Positions 12,579-22,144 of a DNA stretch of 64,000 nucleotides are shown here, piece by piece. The stretch is taken from NCBI GenBank assembly GCA_029959195.1, contig CP114122.1:1178001-1242000 (forward strand). Reading direction: 5' to 3'. Source of the DNA: Dictyophora rubrovolvata (taxonomy: Eukaryota; Basidiomycota; Agaricomycetes; Phallales; Phallaceae). Position 1 is the stretch's first letter. Each line of letters starts with the position of its first letter. Both the position numbers and the translations under genes were made by a program. The notes under the pieces were generated by a model. It was not told the origin of the DNA. It saw nothing but the letters and a program-made list of their open reading frames with translations, and did no database searches.

Positions 12579-15500
12579 ATGAACATACCATTTCTCTCGT
12601 CAACAGCAATAAATAGAGATCACTATCATCTCGTTCGCAGCGTCGAAGCCGCGAATACCACCGGTCAAATAGACACTATTCTCATTCACAAGATTGGATA
12701 TATACGAAAGCGATTTGCCAACAAAAGGAGCCTTTCGCTAGTACGTGAAAGTTCACTACATACTATAAAGCTAATAAATGCTAAGATGTGTTTAAGTCTG
12801 AGTGCTCATATGCATTGATCATCCTTTTGTATTGTTGGTTCAATACAGGCACTGGGGATGTGAAGCGTGAATTGTTGGAATTCGCTCTTCCACAGGCGGT
12901 CAATTTGGCTGAAGCAGGGAGTACCATCCAGCAAAAAAGAATAGGTACTAGAAATGATTCAAACTTTACCCCGTTCTAATCGGTTTGTTAGGATATACTT
13001 TTTGTTTATCGGTCATGGACAAGACCCACGAGTTACAACTGATGCTTGTTAATACACTACGAAAGGTATATATATCTTTAATATCAATTGTCGTACGCCT
13101 ATATATCTGTCAACGAAGGACATTGAATCGTTTGAAATACCCAGGATATCACTGGCTTTAGATTTTCTCAGCTTGAAATGCTCTGTTGATGTCCTACCAG
13201 CCATTATACCGCGTTTGACCGATTTGTTGACCCATCACTCGTAACTTTCATATTCACAGATGATTAGAATTCCTCTGACTATGACTATAGCCCTCTAATA
13301 AAATCAAAGGCATTAATTGTTGTACGAAATGTGGCCCGCGAAGACCCTCATTTTTGGACGACCCTTTCCGATCAACTACTAATAAGGCTGAACGACTCAG
13401 ATAAGCAAGTAATCGTAATAACCATGCGAATCATGCAAGATTTGCTGTCGGTAAGTCACTGTAATTATCAAATCTTCCTCTAATCTTTCTCAAGGTTCAG
13501 GCGTAGGTTGGTATCATGAAATCAACTGAAGCTGTGGATTTACTCTTACAGAGATTTCCTTCTGCCGATATTGTAGTTCAGAACAAAGTCCAGCTGTCGT
13601 TTATTAGACTGCTGCGCTGTCTTATACCTCGTTTATTGCATGACGAGTAAGGTGCATTGATTTTTTTCATTAGGTTGAAGTAATTCTCGCTGCAGGACAG
13701 ATTCCATAACGAAGCTGTTAGATGTCGTCTTTCATATCATTGACATGATCTCTCCCTCTCAGCACGGTATGAACCAAGTTTTGAGAAGTTCATATCACCG
13801 TATTAATTTTGATTGAACTTAGCTGTGCTGTTGGATTCCTTCCGAATATTTTCTCGGATTCCTTCTGCAATACTTTACCCATATTTTTGTTCACAAGAAT
13901 ATCAACCTTTTCGATCTATTATTGAATCAATTGACGATAATGATCCAAATGCTATTTATTTCAGCTTGGCCTGCCTGGAAAACGTGGACGCCAACTTTTG
14001 GACTGGTAATACGGAGGAATTCCCTGCTATCTTCAATGAGGCTCAAGTCGATAAAATTATGAGTCTTCTTCAATGTCCCGACTATAGTCTAAGGCTTAAG
14101 GTACATCGATTTGGTTCAATTATGATTATATAACATCGACAAGTAATTTTTGCAGGTGCTTCGGACGCTAAAAATGGTTGACAAGAAAATTTTGCTGGAA
14201 TATCTCTTTCAGTTGATATCAAACCTGTCTTCACACTCTCAGCCTAAGCTAGATATGATGGCATTGGAAGTTGCAGGTGTATACGAGGAGGAGGGACAGG
14301 ATTATGGAGGTCGACTAAAGGAGATATGCGCTTCATTAAACAAGATGAATGTCAAGATATTCACAGAAGTCCTTGAAGTTGTATTGCTACATTTGCGTAC
14401 AGGTATGTAATACTGATTTTTGTTCCCCATGACCGCGTTTAATTTAGCGATAAAGCTTCCGACAGTTTTAAAGGACGCTTTGTAGAGGAGACTATCAGAA
14501 CTTCACCTTCTCAGGTAGGATCTACGATGGCCTTAATTATTGCTACAACAACGTATGAATATGGTCATTTATCGTCTATATCGTCCGATGATCAACTCGA
14601 GATGTTGATGGATCTTTTGGAAATCAAGCCTGGTGTGTCAGCTTTATTTTTTTTATCAATGACTCAATATTGATTCGAGTTACAGCCATGTTTCAAGAGC
14701 CAATCTTATTGGTTATGTTGCGCATTGCAGCATTCCAAGAAGTTGTCCCAATACACATAATTGAAAGAGTTCGTGAGCTTCATCCGCGGTCGAAGCCAAT
14801 AATAAAAAAGGTACGTCTATATTCTCAAGCATTATATATTCCACCCTCATGCTATGTGTAAGCGATGTACACAATTTCTGACGTTCTCAAATGATCTGCC
14901 CCGTCTGCGCAGCATTTTGAACACTCAAAAATGTGATAGCGTGCGTTATCAATAATGTCAGCCAAATTCTTTTCCCTTGACGTTTCAAAGTTACCAGAGT
15001 TGCTTCGCACATTAGACTTGATCGAGAAATACGGGGAAACGACCCACGTCTCTGCTCCTTACCGTGACAGTAATCAAGCGTTGAGCCCCCCAGCGGTGTC
15101 CAAAGGAGAACTGCGATATGAGGCATATGAAGCCCCCCAAGCCCCCCTTAAACAAATCCGCCCTCGTGATTTATCGCAAGGTCCTAGCTTTGAATCTTCT
15201 ACCAAGAGTAGTCCTAACACGCCTAGAACACTGACACTTTCGCCTGGTCAGCTGGCCCTCGCCGTCTATGAAATGGACTTGACAAAGATAGAAACAAAGG
15301 TAAGTCCTTCAAGTCTTTTCTTGCCATTGTTCAAATTGAAGGATTCAATTAGGATATTGAACAAACCCAAACGGAAGAAAAGGTACGAACTGAAATCTTC
15401 ATACAAATTGATTCAAATGGCTTAGAATCAGTAAAATTTAGATAGGCGATGACTTGATCACTCTGGACTCGGACTCGCCATTTTTAGTCGATGCTGTAAT

Positions 15501-15896
15501 TCCGACAGAAGGTCCATCATCATCTCCGCCGCACGTCGATGTCAGAGATTTTGACCATTATTGGCAAACTTTGAGAAATTGTCCTAATGTTCGTGGATGG
15601 AGTGAAAAGGAAAAAGATCAAATTGTAGCATCCTTTTATATCGATTTCAGTGCCCAATACGAGGTTGAAGCCTTCCCAATGAATGAAGGCAAGTTCATTA
15701 AGTCCTGGACGCCATGAATCATCCAATCTGACGACCTCTAGGCATAAATTTGGTGTTATTATCCCTTACGCCTACAATCTCCTTGGGGACTCTGGCTGCC
15801 ATAAGACTTCACTCTGGTGAAGGAGGAACAACATTATGGCAAATGCGATGTCCCGATCTAGATTTGCGCAAAAAGCTTAAGTTACTATTTGTTTAG
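12579..15896 (+). CDS. Large adaptin subunit, AP-4 epsilon-like
   Basis: Seventeen exons, 811 aa: 12579-12740, 12786-12795, 12849-12944, 12992-13065, 13119-13240, 13291-13450, 13552-13646, 13696-13766, 13823-14100, 14156-14402, 14456-14632, 14686-14810, 14863-14940, 14991-15299, 15353-15382, 15442-15688 and 15742-15896. HEAT/ARM-type helices run through the first two thirds: QQKRIGYTFCLSVMDKTHEL, LMLVNTLRKDIES and KALIVVRNVARED are the classic adaptin trunk. A linker with ELRYEAYEAP leads to a C-terminal appendage-like domain. The trunk looks closest to AP-4 epsilon; a divergent gamma or delta chain is possible. Exon 2 is only 10 nt. The last intron (15689-15741) starts with GC (gcaagt). The intron at 13451-13551 (101 nt) may hide another tiny exon. 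Confidence 0.72.
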
Positions 15897-16613
15897 TCGG
15901 TTGTTCCACTATATTATTTTTTGTAATATGTTTCGGTTGGGTATATATTTATATGGGGAATATGGGGGAATATTAATTACAGTACATAATTATACCTGCA
16001 TGGTCATTTACATAAACAAATATTTTTTGCTACTGTGAAAGTCGGAGGCAGGAGAAGGACGTGTATTCTAAGGTGTGACATGTGACATGTACCTGTGACT
16101 GGCATACGACGGACTTCTACACTACATATTCAAAATCCGTGAAAACAACATAAGCGAAGTCTCTATTCAAAAAACTCCCACACTTTGAAAACCTAGATGT
16201 ATCGAAGAAAAATGCGATATTTCTATATATGCTTTCACCGCCAAAGGAAACCCGCTGTAAAGAAGCCACCTTTTGGTTATATTTTCCCGCGCTCCTGGTC
16301 TTACATAATCCCCGCCCTGTTGCGGCGCAATGCCGCTGTTGTGGGTCCAACGTGAGAGGTCTTTTGGAGCGGATGAGCTGGTCATTACACAGCTGAGCGC
16401 CAATGAAAAGCCATTAATCGATGGAGCCCTACGGGTATCGTTATCATAGCCAATACTGGTTAGAAGATTTATTAGAGTTTTAAATGGGCGTTGCAGTACA
16501 GCAGTAAAGAAAGGACATGATGGAAAGTTTGTTTTTCCAGCAATGCATCGACCATGCAAACTCAAAAGAACGAAAAGCGAAGAGGCCACGTTCATCAGAA
16601 TCGAGGTTCGTCT
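15897..16613. other. Intergenic region with a solo LTR-like repeat
   Basis: Convergent 3' flanks of the adaptin and Clp1-like gene 1. It holds the 88 bp repeat at 16034-16121. A 142-codon minus-strand frame over 16167-16595 continues from the Clp1 3' flank and resembles nothing I know. Confidence 0.5.
16034..16121. mobile_element. Short solo LTR-like repeat (fossil)
   Basis: An 88 bp unit starting TGTGAAAGTCGGAGGC and ending GACTTCTACA. A second copy of about 93 bp (36739-36831), starting TGTGGAAGTCGGAGGC and ending GACTTCTACA, sits beside a retroelement integrase remnant and a purine-rich tract. This suggests a very short LTR. The ends are also a 10 bp imperfect inverted repeat, so a MITE is an alternative. 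CTAC occurs on both sides and could be a target duplication. The interior of the two copies has diverged strongly, so insertion is old. It contains two tandem TGTGACA heptamers. Confidence 0.5.
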
Positions 16614-17516
16614 TCAAGAGGCAGGCCCAGCTTGCTTCGGATCCGTGCTACCATTAAAAATCAAATCGAGTGCATTGATACCAACTTCCCATGCGAATTC
16701 GAGGGCAGTAAATAGTTGATCGTCAAATATGCCCAATGCGGAAGCATTAGCCCAAAGCCCCCAAATTTTCTGAGCGTTGGTCAACAGTTCTTCACGGGAG
16801 TACTTGTGCGCTTGTCTTTTCGACCATTCTATTACGGGCTCTGTGGGGCTGTCTTCGATTGGAAGGAGTTCTTCGAAAATAACACTAGTGTGTCGCATGT
16901 AGAGAAAGTTCAGAATGGGACGAAACGTTTCTGGTGAAGGAAGGGAAAGATAGACGACCGGAAGAGTGAATTGGGGTTCAGCATTCTCAGGCGGGACTGC
17001 TGGGGAGAATGGGAGGAGGGGTAGATGCGCGCAGCCGGTAGACATAATCAAGGCATGACAGGGGTAAAGAGTGACCATGTTTCTGTTCTGTTTCGAACGG
17101 ATGGCGAGAACGTGAGTAGGGGGCTCTAGGCTGGTATCGAATTGGACTAGCAATTCGTTAGGTAACGGACCGTCGGGAAGAATGGCCTGTGTTGCTCTTG
17201 TGGCCTCGTGAAGTCTTGAGTGAAAGAAAAAACAGGGGGGTAAAGATGAGCGGGGACAGCAGATAGCAAAGAATAACAGGTTAATCTCCCACCTTGGACC
17301 AATTTCTTCCTTCAACATGTTAAGAATGTAGCCGAGGGGAATACCTGCCAACACTGGGTCAACAGCTGCTATGGTTTCGGGGGTAATTGGGCGAAACGCT
17401 GGACGGGCAAGACATCTCGGGAGGGAGAACTGTGTGTTGGAGCGAGAAGAGGGCGACTGCGCACAGTACAGCTCAATAGACGTCGTCTCTGGAGTTTTTG
17501 ACTCGGGGACTGCCAT
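16614..17516 (-). CDS. Clp1-like protein 1 (clampless family)
   Basis: Exons 17293-17516 and 16614-17214, 274 aa. The family is recognised by LARPAFRPITPETIAAVDP followed by LAGIPLGYI, then PPTHVLAI, YPCHALIMSTGCAHLPLLPF, LPVVYLSLPSPETF, LYMRHTSVIFEELLPI and WGLWANASALGIFDDQLFTALEFAWEV. Clp1 of Coprinopsis cinerea is needed for clamp-cell formation downstream of the A mating-type homeodomain complex, and Ustilago Clp1 controls the dikaryotic cell cycle. The function of this shorter copy is unknown. The intron (17215-17292) is 78 nt, a multiple of three with no stop, so retention would also give an open protein with a 26-residue insert; the shared phase-2 intron position in copies 2 and 3 argues that it is spliced. 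Confidence 0.85.
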   Translation of the reverse strand: MAVPESKTPETTSIELYCAQSPSSRSNTQFSLPRCLARPAFRPITPETIAAVDPVLAGIPLGYILNMLKEEIGPRWEINLLFFAICCPRSSLPPCFFFHSRLHEATRATQAILPDGPLPNELLVQFDTSLEPPTHVLAIRSKQNRNMVTLYPCHALIMSTGCAHLPLLPFSPAVPPENAEPQFTLPVVYLSLPSPETFRPILNFLYMRHTSVIFEELLPIEDSPTEPVIEWSKRQAHKYSREELLTNAQKIWGLWANASALGIFDDQLFTALEFAWEVGINALDLIFNGSTDPKQAGPAS

Positions 17517-18253
17517 GAGGTCATTGTCGAGTGGCTTGCGAATGGTGGCTCGCGAGATAAGACGGCGACGTGAGCTGGGACAAAAAGCGCTCCGGGCTGC
17601 CCAAAGCGATGAGCAAAGGTACGAAGTGTTTTTTTAAAGAAGATCGATGAGAAGAAGGAGGTGATATGATATGCTGATGGGAAAACCTGGACAAGCAAGG
17701 GCGAGAGCCTTTTTATTCCTAGTGCAGGTGAAGAAAGGTTTCACCAAGAGACAAAGGAGCGGAACCCGCCGCTGAGTCAGCCTGTGGTCTATTGTGGATT
17801 TCGGCTATGTCACATGTCACATGTCACACATCTACGCCGTGGCTATACCAAGATCGAGTCGTAGAGAATAATACTAGTTCAGAGCAATTCTCTTGTTCTT
17901 ATCTCAAAAAAAAACCACTCGTGAATGCGATTCACAACTATTGTAATTCCATACCACTAAGTAGCCTTCCCGGAATATTCTAGACAATGACCATCCGAGT
18001 TCTTTCACCAGACAAATAACAAAAGAGCAATGAAAGAGCAGTACGTTAACACCGGCACATGCCAAATATTTCTTTCTTCGTCACCAAAGAACAAGCTTTC
18101 GTCCCGGACTCCGAGTTACCCTTACATAAACTATTCCTTCGGAAACCAACCGCGCAACGCTCCGTGATTCAACAATCTAATGCCGGTCGCCGGTCAACGG
18201 TCACCAGCCGCAAAGAGGGACTTAGCTACTTAGTGCCTAATGCCTCATGCCTA
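17517..18253. other. Divergent intergenic region between Clp1-like gene 1 and the RnpA-like gene
   Basis: Holds the promoters of both genes. The clear feature is a tandem of three TGTCACA heptamers at 17808-17828, about 300 bp upstream of the Clp1 start. Pyrimidine-rich sequence (18260-18300) lies just after the RnpA-like start. No other gene is seen. Confidence 0.5.
17808..17828. promoter_or_regulatory. Three tandem TGTCACA heptamers upstream of Clp1-like gene 1
   Basis: Exact threefold repeat of TGTCACA, that is TGTGACA read toward the Clp1 gene. It contains the TGACA core bound by TALE-type homeodomain proteins, the class that includes basidiomycete HD1 mating proteins. The regulatory role is inference; the upstream regions of the other three Clp1 copies show only single TGACA matches, as expected by chance. 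Confidence 0.35.
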
Positions 18254-19255
18254 ATGCTGTTCGCCTTGTCTCGCCTTTTCCCCCTTCCTTCCTTCCTTTC
18301 TAACCTCCCAGTACTGGTGCGGCCAACATCCAGCCACTCCGCCACCGAGTATAGCAAACCTTCTTCTTCATGCTTGGAGCTTTCTCGCCTCCCTAAAGCA
18401 AATCGTTTCAAAAGTTTACGGGTAAGGTTTGATCTTGAAGAGATTCTCTGTGTCGTGTTTTCATTATGTGGATTTATATAGTATAAGCGCACTCTACCTG
18501 GACGGTGCGGACATCTGGCGTATGATCATAGCCATTCCAGAAAACCTGCTTTGAATGATTCCCATCCTCTTGCTTCGCTTACTCCCCAGCAGTTACTCCG
18601 TAGTGCTCCACATTATCGTTGCGCATTGTTCACCCTCCATTGTTACCCTTTCGATGTCCTCAAAAAGTTCGATTACCCAGAGTACATGTTATCATACAAA
18701 CAGAAGGGTTACTCCAACGAGCTGCATCGTATCATGTCATCTGCCAATCCTCAAATGAAGATCGCTCCTCCTCCTTATGCATTTCCCAATGATATCTGTA
18801 GAGAGAAGGAGTCGCTTCCGATGCCTATCATGGTTTTGTTACCCAGACACATCCATAAAACTGGATTCGTACGGTCCAAAATCAAAACTCGCTTGAAAGA
18901 GGCCCTCAAGCTAGTCGTCGTTCGAGGAGCCATTCAGTCAAAATCGAGCAATGGCATCGATTTCATTTCTTCCGAAGCGACCTCCTCTTCTCCCGTCCCG
19001 TTGGACGAACAGCTTATTCTCAAAGGTTGGACATGAGCTATCTCGTCATTCACAGCGTGTTTATATTAAATATATATCTCATTAGATTGGGTATATACCT
19101 TCCGACCCAGCGCAGAAATGTATCTGGCACCATGGCCAACATTGCTCAACGAAATCCGACAAGCACTAGAAACGGCCAAACAAATTGGTTTTGCGATGCA
19201 CAAGAGAAATGCGCGAGGAACTTCAAAGAAGTCATTTCGCCCACTGATGAACTAA
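18254..19255 (+). CDS. Mitochondrial-targeted RnpA-like protein (possible RNase P protein component)
   Basis: Exons 18254-18421, 18482-19025 and 19086-19255, 293 aa. The N terminus MLFALSRLFPLPSFLSNLPV is a good mitochondrial presequence (Arg, Ser, Leu, no acids for about 30 residues). The central segment HIHKTGFVRSKIKTRLKEAL resembles the RNR helix of bacterial RNase P protein RnpA (consensus near vRNriKRrLREa). After the last intron, DWVYTFRPSAEMYLAPWPTL then LLNEIRQALE resembles the RnpA C-terminal strand and helix (..RP.a....l..el..ll). About 130 residues between presequence and core are unique. Fungal mitochondria carry a bacterial-type RNase P RNA, so such a protein would make sense, but the assignment rests on motif similarity only. 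The start at 18254 is chosen because it creates the presequence. Confidence 0.6.
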
Positions 19256-19316
19256 GATGCATTATCCTATATCTCAACATGATCACTCGCTACGTATCAT
19301 GTACATTTCGACTAAT

Positions 19317-20287
19317 CTACGACGTCACCGCTAACTGCGGACTCAATGGTCTGCCTTTCTGGTGAGCCTTTTCAATGTCAGCAGCCCATAAAGCTGCTCC
19401 GACCGTGGAAGTGAGAGTGAAGAAAATGGTACCCATGGGGATAAGGTTCAACAAAACTGTGGCAGTCCCGAACCTGAGCCCCGACGATAAGCGTCGACTT
19501 GGAAGAATTATGTACCTAGTTCAAAAAACATATGCTTACCCTACGTAGCCACCACGACCCTTCACAACCTCTTCATGCTGTTGTTTTTCATTATACCTTT
19601 TCAATTGAAAATATCTCGCGTGAAAGAACGGTCCCGCTTTTGCACCTTGGGTTACCAGAAACAACGTTGTCCCAACAACAGGAATAAAATTTAAGGGAAG
19701 TAATATGATGTAATTCATCATCTGATGCAAAAGCGGCCTAATATTGTGTTGATATATATTAAGTAATAGTCAGTGACGAAGCTGATCGAATAAGATACTC
19801 ATACATACATGGAAGGAGGGCTGGTGAGTGTTTTTCCTAGTGCATTCGTCTCTTTGGACCCTCGTCCGGCTTTTAACTCTCTACCTTTACTAACCAGATT
19901 GTCTTGACCCTCACTGACAAGCGTTGCATCGAAAATGTCTATCAACGTTTCTTTGAGGGTGAAGTTCCTCGCCAGCAACATTGTTATTGTGGCAGATTCG
20001 GAAAGGACCAAACTAATTGCGTTGATGAAACCAAGAGGTCCGTTGAGCAGTGTCAATACAGCAGCTTGTGGAATATAGGTGACGAAAAACATCGTGATAG
20101 TAATAATTAATCCTAAAATTATCGTTGGCGTTATTCGAGACGCGATCATTGCATATAGATTTGGATGAGACAGGAGGTAATGAATCCCTTTGAGGGGATA
20201 GGTGTATGTTCGAGCGATAAGTGTTTCTCGACCAACTTGTACTGCATGGATAAGCCTGTTTTGTGCAATGGTTTTCATGGTGTCCAT
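19317..20287 (-). CDS. EI24/Lds-Rrt8-type multispanning membrane protein
   Basis: Exons 19809-20287, 19540-19737 and 19317-19497, 285 aa. YTYPLKGIHYLLSHPNLY followed by several hydrophobic stretches (IILGLIITITMFFVTYIPQA, GPLGFINAISLVLSESATI, YIILLPLNFIPVVGTTLF, VLLNLIPMGTIFFTLTSTVG) is the layout of fungal Rrt8/Lds1/Lds2 and EI24 proteins, which sit in lipid droplets, ER or spore wall. About four membrane segments are visible. DATLVSEGQDNLV after the third segment is the usual loop motif. Reading stays open upstream of the ATG at 20287, so a longer N terminus with another exon is possible. It is convergent with the RnpA-like gene, 61 bp apart. Confidence 0.72.
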
Positions 20288-20596
20288 GATCACTGTCGAA
20301 GACAGAAGTTGAGAAACAAAGCCTAAGGTTATGACGACATGGGCATCATATTCAAACGGTGACCCGGCGTTTCCGTTACGGAACCAATTCAGTCCACGAC
20401 GTATATATATTATGCGGATAAATTAGATTTTTTAATGCCCTATAAACAAAACTTCCTCAGAAAACAAAATTGCCTGTATAATCTAAATATGAGCATGAGT
20501 AAGCAAAGAAACATATGATATGTTCACTGACATTGAAATTGACCAAACACCGAAGCATTCCCAAGCGAAAAGGATAAAAATGGCGACCAATCTGAA
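20288..20596. other. Intergenic region, 309 bp
   Basis: Tandem minus-strand genes flank it. The 130 bp beside the EI24-like gene remain open in its frame and may be coding. The rest is AT-rich with no recognised signal. Confidence 0.4.
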
Positions 20597-21958
20597 TCAG
20601 CAATCATCTAGATCTAATGCGGCTATGTAATCGACTAGTTTACGACCGATTGTTTCGTGACCTATAAAGCCATTGCCATATCAGTCGCCGGCAAAATGAA
20701 ATAGCAAACAGAAGGCATATTAACCTTGGACAGTTGGATGTAATCCATCGCATGTTAACGTCCTATTTACCCAACCCTCCGTCGCAATATGATACAGTTT
20801 CGGATTACCTGGGCGAGATTGCCATTCTTTGGCCAACGCCTCCACCATACATTGGACATCCGGTTCGAAAACAGTCTTTCGTTTGGATGGTGCCGACGGA
20901 TCTGTAAAGAAACCGAAGGGAGACTGAAAAAGAAACATGATATTAAATTTGGGTCTTGGAGTTAACTCAGATTTTCTTACGATGACATGGATGCGCTTCA
21001 AAGCTGTAGAATATGCATCTCTCAAACGATTAAGGAAATCTCGATAGGTTTCTAGGAAATTATCCTTGGAGACATAGTAATTCTGATCATTGGAACCTGT
21101 CAAGTGAGAATAAGGACAAGGTATATCAGACCCATATACTCTAAGTATACCTATGGATATAAAGACGTCATGAGGAGCATCCCGCGACCGGGACTCCCAG
21201 CCGCCTTGACCACGTATCCCCTTCCAAAAAACATCGACCATTCCCTCCTCATAGTCAATCGATGTCAAGCAGAGTCCTAACATGACCCAACTTTTGAGCG
21301 AAACTCATTCATAAACACAACAAAACATACCTGGGTATGCCACCATTTCTAGTCGAGCATCTACACCATGAGACCGAAGAGTGCGTACGACAACTGAGCC
21401 AAATGACTGAAAGGTACCATAGGGAAGAACAAGTCCTCTAAACGGAGGTGAATATCCTGAAACCTGCGATGCGCCAATAAATAGCATGGGCCAAGGAATC
21501 GACGACCCTTGTGCTTGTGGAGATTTGATGAAAATGGGTTGGCCGTCTGCCTTGAAACAATACACTGTGTTTATATATCCCCTCTGGGCAATAATAAAAG
21601 CTGTGATACACACTGGAGTAATCGAGAGAATTTGGAGAGTTGCTCCCCAGTCGCATAGCATAATTATGACTTCTCGTAAATCATCTCCTGTATACCCAGG
21701 CCCTCCCTGATCAGAGGGTGTAATCTTTAACATCCGCTTACCCGCGACAGGTAGTGTTTTCACGAGTGATTGCGACCCATAGTGCCATAAAATATTATGA
21801 TAGTTATTACGCGACGCAGTAAGTTCACCCAATTCGACATCCAGATAGCGGCTTGCTGTCTGGAAGATTAAAGAGGAACCGCACCAACTCGTACTGTAGC
21901 GTTCGTCACCATCCAAGTTCCAACGTCCATGAAACTGTACGCGGGTCTTCATATCCAT
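20597..21958 (-). CDS. SGNH-hydrolase (CE2-like esterase), copy 1
   Basis: Six exons: 21614-21958, 21331-21550, 21151-21276, 20981-21096, 20725-20923 and 20597-20661, 356 aa. An N-terminal beta-sandwich (VQFHGRWNLDGDERYSTSWCG onward) precedes the SGNH domain, the layout of family-2 carbohydrate esterases. The nucleophile block reads FIGASQVSGYSP where copy 2 has VGDSLVSGF, so the usual Asp of GDS is Ala but the Ser is kept. Block III is GSNDQ and the Asp/His block is CDGLHPT. No signal peptide is visible, so it is probably intracellular. Substrate unknown. Copy 2 at 29909-31390 is clearly paralogous, with several introns at equivalent points. Confidence 0.82.
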
Positions 21959-22144
21959 AAAAAACAGACAAAACAGATGAAATCGTGCCGAAGACAAAAG
22001 CTCAGTCAGGCCCGACCCGGGACCGGCTTGACCATCGATTCAGCAGAAATCATATTGTTAATTAAGCGCCCGTGTAACGTGTTTTTAGAATATGTAACGG
22101 TTATTATGTAAACGGAGTCTGTTTTAGCGTCACCTACTCAAGTT

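Noticed and set aside
14941-14990. Separate gene starting at the ATG 14955
   Set aside because: The segment is an intron of the adaptin; joining 14940 to 14991 keeps the frame into the appendage domain.
16167-16595. 142-codon minus-strand frame downstream of Clp1-like gene 1
   Set aside because: No homology, overlaps the 3' flank and reaches the solo repeat; probably chance.
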